A DNA stretch of 64,000 nt from positions 69,112,992 to 69,176,991 of the forward strand of contig CM042687.1 of assembly GCA_023614405.1 (NCBI GenBank). The letters are read 5' to 3'. Source of the DNA: Avena insularis. Taxonomy: Eukaryota; Streptophyta; Magnoliopsida; Poales; Poaceae. The position numbers were made by a program, and so were the translations under genes. The notes under the pieces were generated by a model. That model had not been told where the DNA came from. It did not search any database and was given only the letters and a program-made list of their open reading frames with translations. This document shows, piece by piece, positions 22,231 to 32,320 of this stretch (positions are counted from its first letter, which is position 1; every line of letters begins with the position of its first letter).

Positions 22231-25200
22231 TGTAGCACCTCGATAAAACCGCTACTAGGAAATTGCTGTTGTTTTTATTATATGCATCATCATGACATCA
22301 GCATGCATCGTTTTGCCTAAAACTATTTTTCTAAAAGCCTAGTTTTTGCTTTCTACAACCATCCTTCTCTTTATTTCAAATACAAACCCTGGGTCTACCT
22401 GGATATTTTATTTGTCTAAAAACTAATTACAAATGTCTTTTGAATATTAAATAAAATTTTTATATTATTTTATTTTATTTTTATTATTTTTGGGAGGCAG
22501 CCAACCAATCCCAAAAGCCCAGCCAGCCACCTCCAAAACCCTAAAACAAGTCTAACCTAGACCTAATCCTACCTGCTACCTCCACTCCCCATTCTCGTCT
22601 GCCGCCGCCACCCCCTACCACGCACGCATCACTCCCACCTAGCGCTTCCCCACGCGCCTACCAACTCCCTGGCCCACCCCGTGGGTCCTGCTCCTCTCTC
22701 TCCCCCGGAAGTTCCTCTTCCCCATCCCGTGTCCTCTCCTAGCCCACGACTACCCCGCCGCCCCGTCCACGCCGCGAGCCGCCCCTGGCCTGCTCCGTCC
22801 TCCGTCCTGCCGTCCTCCCCACGTCGCAAGAGCTGCGCTCGGACAACCGTTTCACCGTTGCTTGGACCTGCCACCGGAGCCGCTCTGTCTCCCACGGACC
22901 TGCTGCCGTGTGGACCCCGTCGACCTGCCTCTCCGCCTTGACCTTCCCCCCGTGCTCGACCTCTAGCGACGCTCCGCCCGTGGACCACCTCATCCCGCGT
23001 CGCGAGCCACCGACCCGCCTCTGCGTCGCCTTCCCAAGCCGCCGCCATGCCCCGCAACCTTCTTCCTCCTCAGCGTCACCGGCCCCCTCCACCAGAGCTT
23101 CTCCCCGGGGCCCCTTCCTCCACCGCCGCTCAGGCTACCGTGCCATGGGGGTCTCGCCGTCGTCCTTGGCGCTGCCGTCGCCCTCGCCTTCTGGCTTCGC
23201 TGCCCTGAGCTCATCGCCAGGCCGCCCGTGGTCGTCGTCCCCGCAGGCCCTGCCTCCTGCCCGGCTGCAAGACAACCTCGCCAGGGATCTCCTCTGTCCG
23301 CTACCTCTAGCTCGTAGGTCCATGGAGGCCAGGTGAGGCACGCTAGTGTCCACGCGTGTATCTGTTGGTGCTTGTGTGTTGTTTGTAACAAAGCATTGCC
23401 CAAGACCTACACTCACATTCCAGGACCTCGGACTAGATCCCTTCGACGTCATCAAAATCCCCGTACCCCGAAGGTGCTCGAAGAATCACGGACAAGAACT
23501 CCCTCTCGGACCATCAAGCACTCCTACACGGACATGAGACCCGATCTTCGGATCTGATGGCGCCGAGTGTGCCGGCATGGACCTCAAGATCTCCATCATG
23601 GAACCGTAGAGCGAATCCCGTCGAACCCCCGCCCCAAGATCTCCTCCCTAGATCCGATGGTCGAGGCCCTGAAGATTCGAAGACTGCCCCGGACCCCTCC
23701 TAGCCCCAAGATCATCGATCTGACATGTGTGAACCTTTCCGAGCCAATATTTTTATAAATTCTATACATATACTTATTGCATATTAATTGATCATATTTC
23801 ATACAGCTTGCATGGTTTGGGGGCCTTTTGTCGATTCACCTCATAATTAAATATGGAGACCATATGCGGGCTTTTCTAGTCTAATATTGGTCTCATTTAA
23901 ATTTGTGTAGTGAACCAGTGCTATTTTTTGCCTTGTTAATGCAACATTTAAATTGCGGGGTATCAAAACAACATGAACCATCTAACTAATTGTCGGGACC
24001 CCGGTTCCGCTTAATATGGCCTAATTGCATCGCATTCTTGCCATGCCATACATCATACATGCATCATGCCCGATCTTCTGCCGTAGTATTAAATAGTGTA
24101 TCTGGTGTTTTCTCTAGTGCCTTGCTTCTTCACAGATTAGGCCGATGATTTGATGCGAGTATCAACCCGATCTCTAGTGAACCTTCAGCAATGTTTTCAA
24201 GCGAGCATTCTCCCTCTTTCTACCTATTTTATATTTCTAGTCTTTATTTCCTCTTGTTGATCTATTGCTATATGTATTGAGATGCTCTAGTTTTCATACT
24301 AGTGATATCCCTTGCAGCCATTATATTGCCTTGGACACATCCTATCACCTGTTGTTTGGTAGATAGTCAGCCTTACGAGTCGTAGTTGCTTGCACAAGTG
24401 TTGCTTCGTGCAGTCATTGTTCCACAGTTGTTGGAAAATGCCTCATGCTTAATGTTGGAGATGATCATGGTTTTAATTATAGTTTAATAACTAAAATTGA
24501 AAGTAGGTAAATAATGCAGAGGCACAGGTGGGCAATAGATGTTATTTGGTTTTTAACCGTCCACTTGTGTCCCGTAGGACCCCGAGTACTTGATACCTGT
24601 TCCTTGAACATTCGCACTATCCGCATGTGGGCCCATGAATCCCCTTATCATGAGCTTGAGTCTTATCTTATTTCTTGGGGCCACAAAGTAGTTTGGGGCT
24701 TTATTACTATCCTGTACTTATGCCATGATTTACCGCTTTATTTACTATTGCGTGGGCGCTACCAGATTTTGAAACCCGTACACGTTTCGGCAGTATCGAC
24801 AAGCCCAGTCACAATTTCGGGTTCCCAGTGGTTTACAACCGTCGTCACAAACCTCTGGGTCCGTCTCAGAGTCGGCCAACTTCGTAGCGGGTAGCTTGGT
24901 GGGGTGGCCCCCTGAAATATTATATGAATCTTGCGATTTCTTTGTCGTGATGCCTCGTTGGGTTTTCATTTGGTTTTTCCGAGGTTGATCGTGCGTGTGT
25001 TGCTATTTGTGCCCCTGCAGGGTAAAACTTTCTGAAAAACGTGTCCGCGGTTATGGACGACTTGGAGCACAGTATCTCGATCATAGACAACCATAACTAA
25101 AGTAGTACTTTAACTTGACTTTGAAATGATTAGTAATCAGCTTCACTATAATGAAATGGCTAAATAAAAGTGCCAACAACTGCTGGATTTGGATTGTCAC

Positions 25201-25998
25201 ATGTTACAATTGTATCTGACTAGTAAGTATTATAACTACAATGGAATGGTTAACTAAAAGTGCCCACTGCTTATTATATCAGAATGACTCACGTTATCTA
25301 TATCGGACTAGTAATTGCTGCAACTATAATGGAATGAATAAAACTGCCAACTGTGTGAGTTCCTCGGTCTGACTTCCTCGTTTGGTCTCAAGGGGGAAAA
25401 GCCGGGATGGGTATGTTCGGTGTTAGTATCAGGTTGGGTCCGAATTGGTCTTTCTTATCCCTCTCTGATAGCCGACAGTTGTATCGAGTCTCTATAGGTT
25501 GTTTAGTGTATGATTCGTGGCCGCTTAAGTCCACCATACCTATGTAGGCGAGGACCGCCGAATTCTTGTCTCGCCGTGTACTGGCCTCAGTACTGACCGC
25601 TCCTCCTTTTCCTTTTCCCTTTGTCGGCACCCCTTTGTGTTTGCAGGTTTTGAGATCGACGTCGTTAGCAGGGTTACCCTTCCGTCTTGGCCTGGGCAGG
25701 GTTTTGGACGCCATTGGTTATTCTTTAGGGCTCTTAGATCAATTTTCATCTTGTCCGTACTTAGACGTTGTATCGTTTCAAGGTGATTTGGATCTTTGTA
25801 CTGTATATCTGTATTCTTGACTCATTGAGTCGCTGTCGAATATATATGTTTTTTGGGTTCCATCGAGGACTATTGTGTAACGATATTACTTCGTTTTCCA
25901 CCCGCACGCAAGTGCCTGGTGGGCACCTTTGAATCGTTTCTATGCAGGTTTGGCGGGAATCGCTAAAACTTTCATAGGGCCGATCCGAGGGTGTTACA
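22231..25998. mobile_element. Solo LTR E, 3.8 kb, with a GC-rich core
   Basis: Starts TGTAGCACCTCG and ends CGAGGGTGTTACA, giving imperfect 12-13-bp inverted ends. It is flanked by ACTAG at 22226-22230 and 25999-26003. It has no primer site, coding domain or internal second LTR, so a solo LTR of a long-LTR gypsy family is the best reading. Bases 22560-23340 are very GC- and CpG-rich and open on both strands; the proline/arginine-rich frames at 22681-22941 and 22908-23336 match nothing I know. The rest is AT-balanced and gene-free. Orientation is not fixed. It splits D's gag. Confidence 0.82.
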
Positions 25999-27539
25999 AC
26001 TAGCATATCCTTTTGTACCTTAGCAAGTTGATCAAGTTGGGTTTGAACCATTTGAAAGTGTTTACAAAGCATTTTAATATCATTAGAAGTTCTTTGCACA
26101 ATATCTTTCAACTCTTTAATAGCTTTAGAGTTTTCCAATAAATGATTCTGAACTTGTTTATTAAAATTACCTTGTTTAATGATAAAAATGTCAAGTTCCT
26201 CTAAACATTGATCAGGAGGCTTACCATAAGGAATATCACCTTCATCAAAGTGTTGGAGAGAGTGTACCTCAATAGTGGATGAGTGGGGAATTGGCTTACA
26301 TAATTCTTCTATAGGAGGTATATTCTTCACATCTTCAGCTCTAATACCTTTCTCCTTTAAACACCCCTTAGCTTCCTTCATCACTTCATTATTTACTGCA
26401 ATAACTCCCCTCTTCTTTGGTGTTGGTATTGGAACTGGTTCAGGAACAACTGGTTCAGGAGTGATAGTCTCAGGTGTATTTAGCTTAGTTGAAGTCCAAT
26501 CATCATAATTCTTGCTTATTTTAGCCATTAATTCTTCAGCATCTGTAGGAGTCCTTTTCCTGAAAACACAATCAGCAAAGCTATCTAGGTATGTCCTAGA
26601 ATCATCAGTTAGTCTATTATAATAAATATCAAGAAGGTCATTCTTAGGCAATGGACATCCAGGATGTGCATGAATTAAGGCACAGAACCATGTCCATGAC
26701 TCAGGCAATTTCTCTTCTTCTCCCTGTTTAAAATCAAAAAAAGTCTCTGCAAAGCACCATGTCTAGCACTGGGAGGAAAATATTTCTGGAAGAAAGAAGC
26801 AATCAAACAATCAGGGCTATCAATGGAACCAGGAGGTAATCTATTAAACCAAGCCCTATCTTATCCTTTTATTGAAAAAGGGAAGATCTTAGTAACAAAG
26901 TAATTACGCATCTTCAAATCATCAGAGAATAAAGCACTCATAGTAGAAAGCTCATTCATATGAGCGAAAACACTCTCATTTCAGTCCCGTAGAAAGATTC
27001 TTTCTCACAATGTCTAAATAGGATAAATCAAGAGAAAAATCATAATCTTTATCTTTGATATCTATGGGAGAGGTGGAAAACTTAGGATCAGATGATAGCT
27101 TAGGAATAATAGTACGTCTTGCAAGGAGACTCTTAATAGCACTAGTACCATGTGTGTTTTAGCACTCTTCAACAAATTCATCAGTGAACTCAATGTAACC
27201 ATCATTAATATCATAACTCTCTCTAGACTCAAGTGAGCTAACAGGTGTAATAATGTCTTCACTAGGAGTTTCAGTATTTCCTAGACTAGCCATAGTAGCA
27301 TCTAGGAAATGATCTAATGAACCACTCGCATCAAGCACAGTAGAAGTAACATCATGAGTATCAAAAGAAGTTTCAGATTCAGCAGTAGTAGTAGTGTGTG
27401 TAGCATGTGTATGTGGTGGTGGTGTAACAAGCTTACTTATAACAGACGGTGAATCAAGAGCAGCAGAGGTGTTTAGGACTGTACCACTTCTTGTAGTGGA
27501 TGGTAAAATAGGAAACTTTCCATCACAAGACTTCCCCAT
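25999..27539 (-). pseudogene. gag of element D, broken and split by E
   Basis: Minus strand from ATG 27539 (MGKSCDGKFPILPSTTRSG), chosen because F has the same start at 59655. The N-terminal frame runs to a stop near 27159 (DGYIEFTDEFVEEC). Multiple stops and shifts then cover the capsid core (about 27060-26710). A long clean frame from 26708 holds PESWTWFCALIHAHPGCPLP, CVFRKRTPTDAEELMAKISK, a proline-rich VVPEPVPIPTPKKRG and the helix QNHLLENSKAIKELKDI through KHFQMVQTQLDQLAKVQKDM. E begins there, so a further ~75 apparent codons are solo-LTR sequence. After E the gag tail continues at 22230. The role is particle formation and RNA packaging. Confidence 0.87.
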
Positions 27540-27600
27540 GATGAAAGGAGTAGCAGTAAACAATAATAGATCCAAGTGAACTTACAAATAAAGCTATGCT

Positions 27601-27617
27601 CCTCGGCAACGGTGCCA
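27601..27617 (-). other. Primer binding site of D, tRNA-Asp-like
   Basis: Minus strand TGGCACCGTTGCCGAGG, two changes from the tRNA-Asp complement kept in F (TGGCGCCGTTGCCGGGG). Confidence 0.85.
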
Positions 27618-27628
27618 AAAAATAGTCT

Positions 27629-28208
27629 TGATGACCCACAAGTATAGGGGATCGCAACAGTCTTCGAGGGTAGTATTACCCAATTTATTGATTCGACACA
27701 AGGGGATCCAAAGAATACTTGCAAGCCTTAACAACTGAGTTGTCAATTCAGCTGCACCTGGAAATAGTTCTTGCTCACAGAAGTTTATCAGTAGCAACAA
27801 TTTGTAGTAGCAACAGCAAAGCAACAACAGCAACAAAACATGGGCAATAGTAACGGTAGTAGCAAACAATGGGATATGAGTGCAGTAGGCATAGGGATGG
27901 ATGGACGGGCGTTGCATGGAGGAGTCTAAACATGTAACTTCAAGACCTAGGGAAACTATAAATAAATAATAATAAGCATCCAAGTACTAAACAATCCTAG
28001 GCATGTGCTCCATATATAGTCATGTGTCCTCGCAATGAGAACTTGAACAACATCTTTTGTCCTTCCAGCCCATGGCAGTGTGCCCTCAAGGGAATTACTG
28101 GCAATTAAGGTACTCCTTTTAATAGAGCACCGGAGCAAAGCATTAACACTCCGTGAACACATGCGATCCTCACACCACAGCCATCCCCTCCGGTTGTCCC
28201 AATTTCTG
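27629..28208 (-). repeat. 5' LTR of element D, truncated
   Basis: Only about 580 of ~1,375 bp remain. It matches 16111 onward up to CCCAATTTCTG and then switches abruptly to element B's palindrome spacer. Confidence 0.9.
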
Positions 28209-28505
28209 CAACTATATGGGCGCTGTATAGTTAGTCGCTAAACATTCTGTATCCCCTTATGGAAATTTTTTGAGGTGCAATATCTATACGGCCGCAACTA
28301 TATGGCCGGAGAAAATTCTCCCACCGTATAGTTGGTCGTTAAAGCTTCAACACTTTTGACCTGTTTTCGCTATTAAAAATCGCTTTGTCGGTTCCTATTC
28401 GGTCATCTGACCGACCTGGGCTCGAGGTATTTAGAATTATCTGCCCAGAACCAACTATACGGCCGGAACTATACGGGTCGCGCCCGTATAGTTGGTCGTT
28501 ATGGG
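28209..28505 (+). repeat. Palindromic GTATAG array in the 3' spacer of B
   Basis: About eight motif copies. 28209-28240 holds CAACTATATGGG with CTGTATAGTTAGTCGCTAAA. 28283-28342 holds two forward copies and one inverse. 28450-28500 is a near-perfect palindrome, from ACCAACTATACGGCCGG to CCCGTATAGTTGGTCGTT, with an extra forward copy between its arms. It is homologous to 8756-9083 of A. Confidence 0.87.
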
Positions 28506-28667
28506 GCAGGACTCCTCCAAATCCGAGATTTTTTTCCTAGTATGTTTGGCTTGTTTTCTTGGACGAGTATTTGGTGTTTCTCGCTAGTTTTACCGACCTC
28601 TGACCCCTCTTATATACTGCCCTTGTGCCTCTCTCTAATCACAAATCACTAGGAACAAATCCAGCTA

Positions 28668-29404
28668 TGTGCTATCCCGTCCCAGGCCGTGGAAAACCTA
28701 TGGGGCTCATTGCTCCTAGGAACCTCTAGCATCTCATCGATGGAGGACGGTGATGAGGAGGTGGAGAGGTTTTGCTCGGGGTACAAAGAGTACGTCGAGC
28801 CAAGCTTCTACAGTAACGACCCCGATAAAGGCTGGAGCGACGTTTACATCTGTCGTGACGTTTATGATCCCCGGGGTTCGACTGGGCGGCGATGGAAAGA
28901 ACTCAAGAAGAGATAGAAGGTCGCAAGCCGCACGGAAAAGGGCGCGTGGAGACGGTAAAGTTCATCACTACAGATCTGAGGCTGCATAAGTGTAAGGAAA
29001 TACCTAACATTGGTGCAGGTGCTAGCAAGGGACCGGCCTTGTCCCTCTTGAGGCCTACCACTGGCGCTCGTATGAGGGTGAAGCCTCAAGAGGAGTGGAG
29101 GAGCAGCTTCTACTTGTCTGATCCATCAATAATGGATGAGGAAGAAGAATTTGTCCCTAGGATAAAATATCACGTGCGAGCACTGCAGATATATCAGAAG
29201 CAGGAGTTACTCCATCGCATTGAAGTCCGTCACCTCCTTAAGGAGATAGAGAAGAAGGATGATCTTCTCCCGATGGTGACTAAGATCGCGGATAGGGTGG
29301 AAACTCTACAATCTGATCTACGCAGGTGCTACAGCCACATCACCGCTCTGGAGGATACCAACAAGAAGCTATGCATTGCGGTTCTATATGCCATGGCACC
29401 ATAG
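28668..29404 (+). pseudogene. 3' accessory ORF of element B, unrecognised coiled coil
   Basis: ATG 28668 (MCYPVPGRGKPMGLIAPRNL) stops at TAG 28728-28730; the coding quality shifts to other frames. ATG 28689 gives an acidic frame (EDGDEEVERFCSGYKEYVEP...GWSDVYICRDVYDP) to about 28916. ATG 28892 gives 170 codons ending at TAG 29402-29404. The last part contains EEEFVPRIKYHVRALQIYQK, a heptad-rich HRIEVRHLLKEIEKKDDLL and VETLQSDLRRCYSHITALED, a likely coiled coil. Two shifts therefore join three pieces of one ancestral ORF of roughly 240 codons. It lies between the palindrome array and the 3' LTR, as does the smaller ORF of A at 9390. There is no known domain and the role is unknown. Confidence 0.5.
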
Positions 29405-30457
29405 TGACCTTCAATAAAAAATGGTATCAAATAATCGCAAGGTATTATTTGATCCCGCCTAGCTTGAATCCAAGCTTGGAGAGATCTTTAAGACCTCGTA
29501 ATCTATCTTATAAGTTTTATTTCTATTCCAGTTTTGCATTAGTTCGAGCTCATGAATAAAGTTTGCATCATTAGGATTCCCATTAGGAATAGTTGATCTC
29601 TCTTATGAAATTCTTAGTTTACTATAATATATGGAGCATTATTGAGTTTGAGTTTTTCTTATTGGATATATGAATGACTTGAGTATGATTTTACTTGCAC
29701 TTGATGATAGCAATAGGAGTCTTCCACACCATTGATATTAACGGAACACATAAATATAATTTTATCAATATATTGTAGGTTAATGGTTTGATTTACAAAA
29801 GGAGAAAGTTTCTAATTAATTAAGATGAAAAAGAAAAACCATGAACAAAGAAGAAATTATACGTGCCATCAAATAGAGTGAGAACAAGCTGAGGTAGAAT
29901 ATTCGAGTTATAAAGATTCTTCATATATATTTGGAATTTGGTAATTGAGATCATTAAACTTTGAAATTCCTACATGAAGTGGAATATATGGCTAGCTCCT
30001 TTGCACAACACTTAAACAAAAGTGTGAGCACAAATATATAAAGAAAAAGAAAAAAAGATGAAGAAAAAGAGAGAATGTGCAAAGAGCAAATAGGCATATT
30101 CCACTATATCGTAGTAAGACAAACAGACGTTTGAGATTTTGAATCCCATGTGAATATGTTAATCCAAAAAACACTTGGGCCTACCTCACTAACTCATTCG
30201 GTTGAACCGAATACTTTTACATCATGATGAGAATAATCTTTTATGAACTATTAATTGCTAAGGTGTGGAAGTTTGCTAATATTATTCGGATGGTTCGAGT
30301 AAGGTACTATTAATGAAATTATTTATATGTATCCTTTATGATAAACACATGCTACAACTGCCTCATTTATTTTATCGACTCAGCTTCATGAATATGACGA
30401 TCACATCCATTAAGCTAAATTTGCTCGGGACGAGCAAGAGTCTAAGCTTGGGGAAGT
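29405..30457 (+). other. 3' spacer of B with internal and terminal polypurine tracts
   Basis: No gene is seen. CAAGCTTGGAGAGATC (29471-29486) is the internal tract-like copy. AGCTTGGGGAAGT (30445-30457) directly precedes the LTR and is the functional-type tract. The rest is AT-rich and matches 9830-10761 in A. Confidence 0.75.
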
Positions 30458-31887
30458 TGATGAGTGCATATTTGCATCATGTTTTAGATTATTATTTTGC
30501 ATTGTAGATGTAGGATCTTGGTATTTTAGGAATTTGCACGCACATATTATGTTTATTCTAGGATCAGGACAGATGATGGATCCGATGGACACAATTCTTG
30601 GACCAGTTATATTGGAGTGAAAAGGAGCCAAAAACTACGCAAATTGAATATTTAGGAAAAATTAATAACACCAGAAACAAACCCGAAGCAATTGGGGCAT
30701 ACAAAAGGTTTAACGACCAACTATACGGCGGGAGAACTTTTCCGGCCGTATAGTTTCCGCCGTATAGTTGGCGCCAACACCGCCTCCTCAAATAGTTCCA
30801 CCCCATGCAACTGGATCAGAGAGACGACACACAGAACACCCAGAAATTGTTGAAACCTAACCTCCGGAAGGCATCTGGAGGGGGAACTCATCCACCGGGG
30901 ATCCCTCTTCAACCTACGCAGATCCGGAAGGATAAGGCATCGATCTTCATCATCAACCGCTGCATCGCCACCATTTCCATCCATCCCATCCACACCTTGT
31001 CTAGATCTTGTTGTAATTTCCGTACTTGTTGTGGATTTATAAAGTACTATTCATCTATGATAGGTTCCATTGTTTTTGCCATGATGTTGATTGCCTCCAT
31101 ATCTAAGTAGATCATTAGTTCTTGGGGAGATGGAGAAAACCTAGTATGAGATTGGAATAAGATAAAGTTTATTATAATATTCATCGTTGTGACCATGTGT
31201 TAGACTGTCTACATATTGATGTTGGGAGAAGCCGACCTCTCAATATTTGCCTCTTGTAGGGACTTAATGGAGGGAGCTACTTGTTCGTAGATGGAGGGAT
31301 GTTAGCACTTATAGTAACTATAAAGCTGTTGGCACCCCTTACGTATCAACTTGGGAATCGAGGAAACTCACAAAACACTATCCATGCCATGGGATACGTC
31401 CTGCGGGATTACGTCCTTAATAGCGCGGTAATTCAATTGATGTTGATTGCTGTCTGTTATTGTTATGAGGATGATTTGAGTAGTGGTGCTGCCTCTTTGT
31501 CAAAATATGGAGTTCCTCCTACACATACATAGTTGAGAATATTTATGATAATAATTTTTACCTAGCCCTTTATAATGCTAGTGGCGTATCCGCTAATCCC
31601 TGATAATGCCCTTTTTCACTGAAGTTTCAAATCTCTTTTACATACGTGATACTTATTTTCTCTATTCAGTTTTATTTACTTTATTCATTGTTCTCTTATA
31701 CCAAAAACCCAAAAACACCTTTTTTACGCAATACTCGCATTTTATCTTGTCTTTTAGAACTTTATTTAGCATTTTTATTTTAAGTATTTATTTCAATAAT
31801 TCTTAGACTTCAGACTCCTGCTCCCTGTCGGATCGATATCTTTATTTCCAAACTAGCTACAACTGATCTGTGTACTTGCAGTCATCA
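30458..31887 (+). repeat. 3' LTR of element B
   Basis: 1,430 bp, TGATGAGTGCAT...GTCATCA. It is followed by the duplication ATTAT at 31888-31892. The palindrome cluster is at 30709-30775. Confidence 0.95.
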
Positions 31888-31892
31888 ATTAT

Positions 31893-32315
31893 GAGGATGA
31901 CGTGAGCAGTGGTTGTTGCCTATTCGTCCAAATACGGAGTTCCTCCCACACATACATAGTTGAGAATGTTCATGATAATAATCTTTACATTAGCCCCTCT
32001 ATAAATGCTAGAGGTGTATCCGCTACTCCCTGAGAACGCTTTTTCCCATTGCATTTTCAAATATCTTTTACATACGCGATACTTATTTTTATCTATTCAC
32101 TTTGTTTTACTTTACTTATTGTTCTCTTATACAAAACCCCCAAAACACCTTTTTACACAACACTCGCATTTTATCTTATTACTTAGAACGTTATTTAGCA
32201 TTTCTATTTTATTATTTACTTCAAGAGTTATTAGACTTCAGACTCTTTCTCCCTGTGGGATCGATATCTTTATTTCGAAACTAGCTACAAATGATCTGTG
32301 CACTTGTAGTCATGA
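31893..32315 (+). repeat. 3' LTR of element A, right part
   Basis: Continues the LTR interrupted at 11732 and ends in GTCATGA, followed by ATATC, A's target duplication. Confidence 0.94.
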
Positions 32316-32320
32316 ATATC

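Larger units (their letters stand above)
16111..28208 (-). mobile_element. Element D: gag-protease gypsy element without polymerase, in B
   Basis: Read on the minus strand: truncated 5' LTR (28208-27629), tRNA-Asp-like primer site (27617-27601), gag (from 27539), protease (to 21085), a spacer, a second ORF (20230-19158), another spacer, polypurine tract (17499-17486) and 3' LTR (17485-16111). No RT, RNase H or integrase sequence occurs between protease and second ORF or elsewhere. Gag is split by solo LTR E. The left flank CTGCC (16106-16110) is the presumed target duplication, but the right copy is lost with the deletion at 28208. F (58176-64000) has the same layout. Confidence 0.88.
11733..31887 (+). 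mobile_element. Element B: same gypsy family as A, inserted in A's 3' LTR
   Basis: Its LTRs (11733-13140 and 30458-31887) start TGATGAGTGCATATTTGCAT and end GTCATCA. The insertion is bracketed by GTTAT (11728-11732) and ATTAT (31888-31892), a 5-bp duplication with one later change. The interior repeats the order seen in A: tRNA-Asp primer site, gag, protease, RT. Element D interrupts RT at codon level. A deletion at D's far end removed the remainder of RT/RNase H and whatever followed, up to the palindrome spacer at 28209. A 3' ORF, polypurine tract and 3' LTR complete it. Confidence 0.93.
2284..32315 (+). mobile_element. Element A: Ty3/gypsy LTR retrotransposon, split by nested elements
   Basis: Two LTRs start with TGATGAG (5' copy) or the mutated TTATGAG (3' copy) and end in GTCATCA or GTCATGA. 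They are flanked by the direct duplication ATATC at 2279-2283 and 32316-32320. The interior has a tRNA-Asp-type primer site, a broken gag, an aspartic protease, RT and RNase H, a spacer with palindromic motifs, a small 3' ORF and a polypurine tract. I see no integrase. The protease/RT order and the tRNA-Asp primer resemble the Athila/Tat side of plant gypsy elements; the family name is not assigned. A is interrupted by solo LTR C in pol and by the same-family element B in its 3' LTR, so A is the older insertion. Confidence 0.93.

Noticed and set aside
22681..23336. Proline/arginine-rich frames on both strands in the GC-rich core of E
   Set aside because: High GC removes stop codons on both strands. 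No domain, no homology I recognise, and it lies inside a solo LTR.
24514..24894. A 126-codon plus-strand frame in E
   Set aside because: No recognisable motif, no start context or splice signals, and located in LTR sequence; likely chance.
25761..26708. A 315-codon minus-strand frame as a complete gag-type protein
   Set aside because: Codons beyond 25999 (its C-terminal quarter) are the inserted solo LTR E, so the protein is chimeric by insertion.
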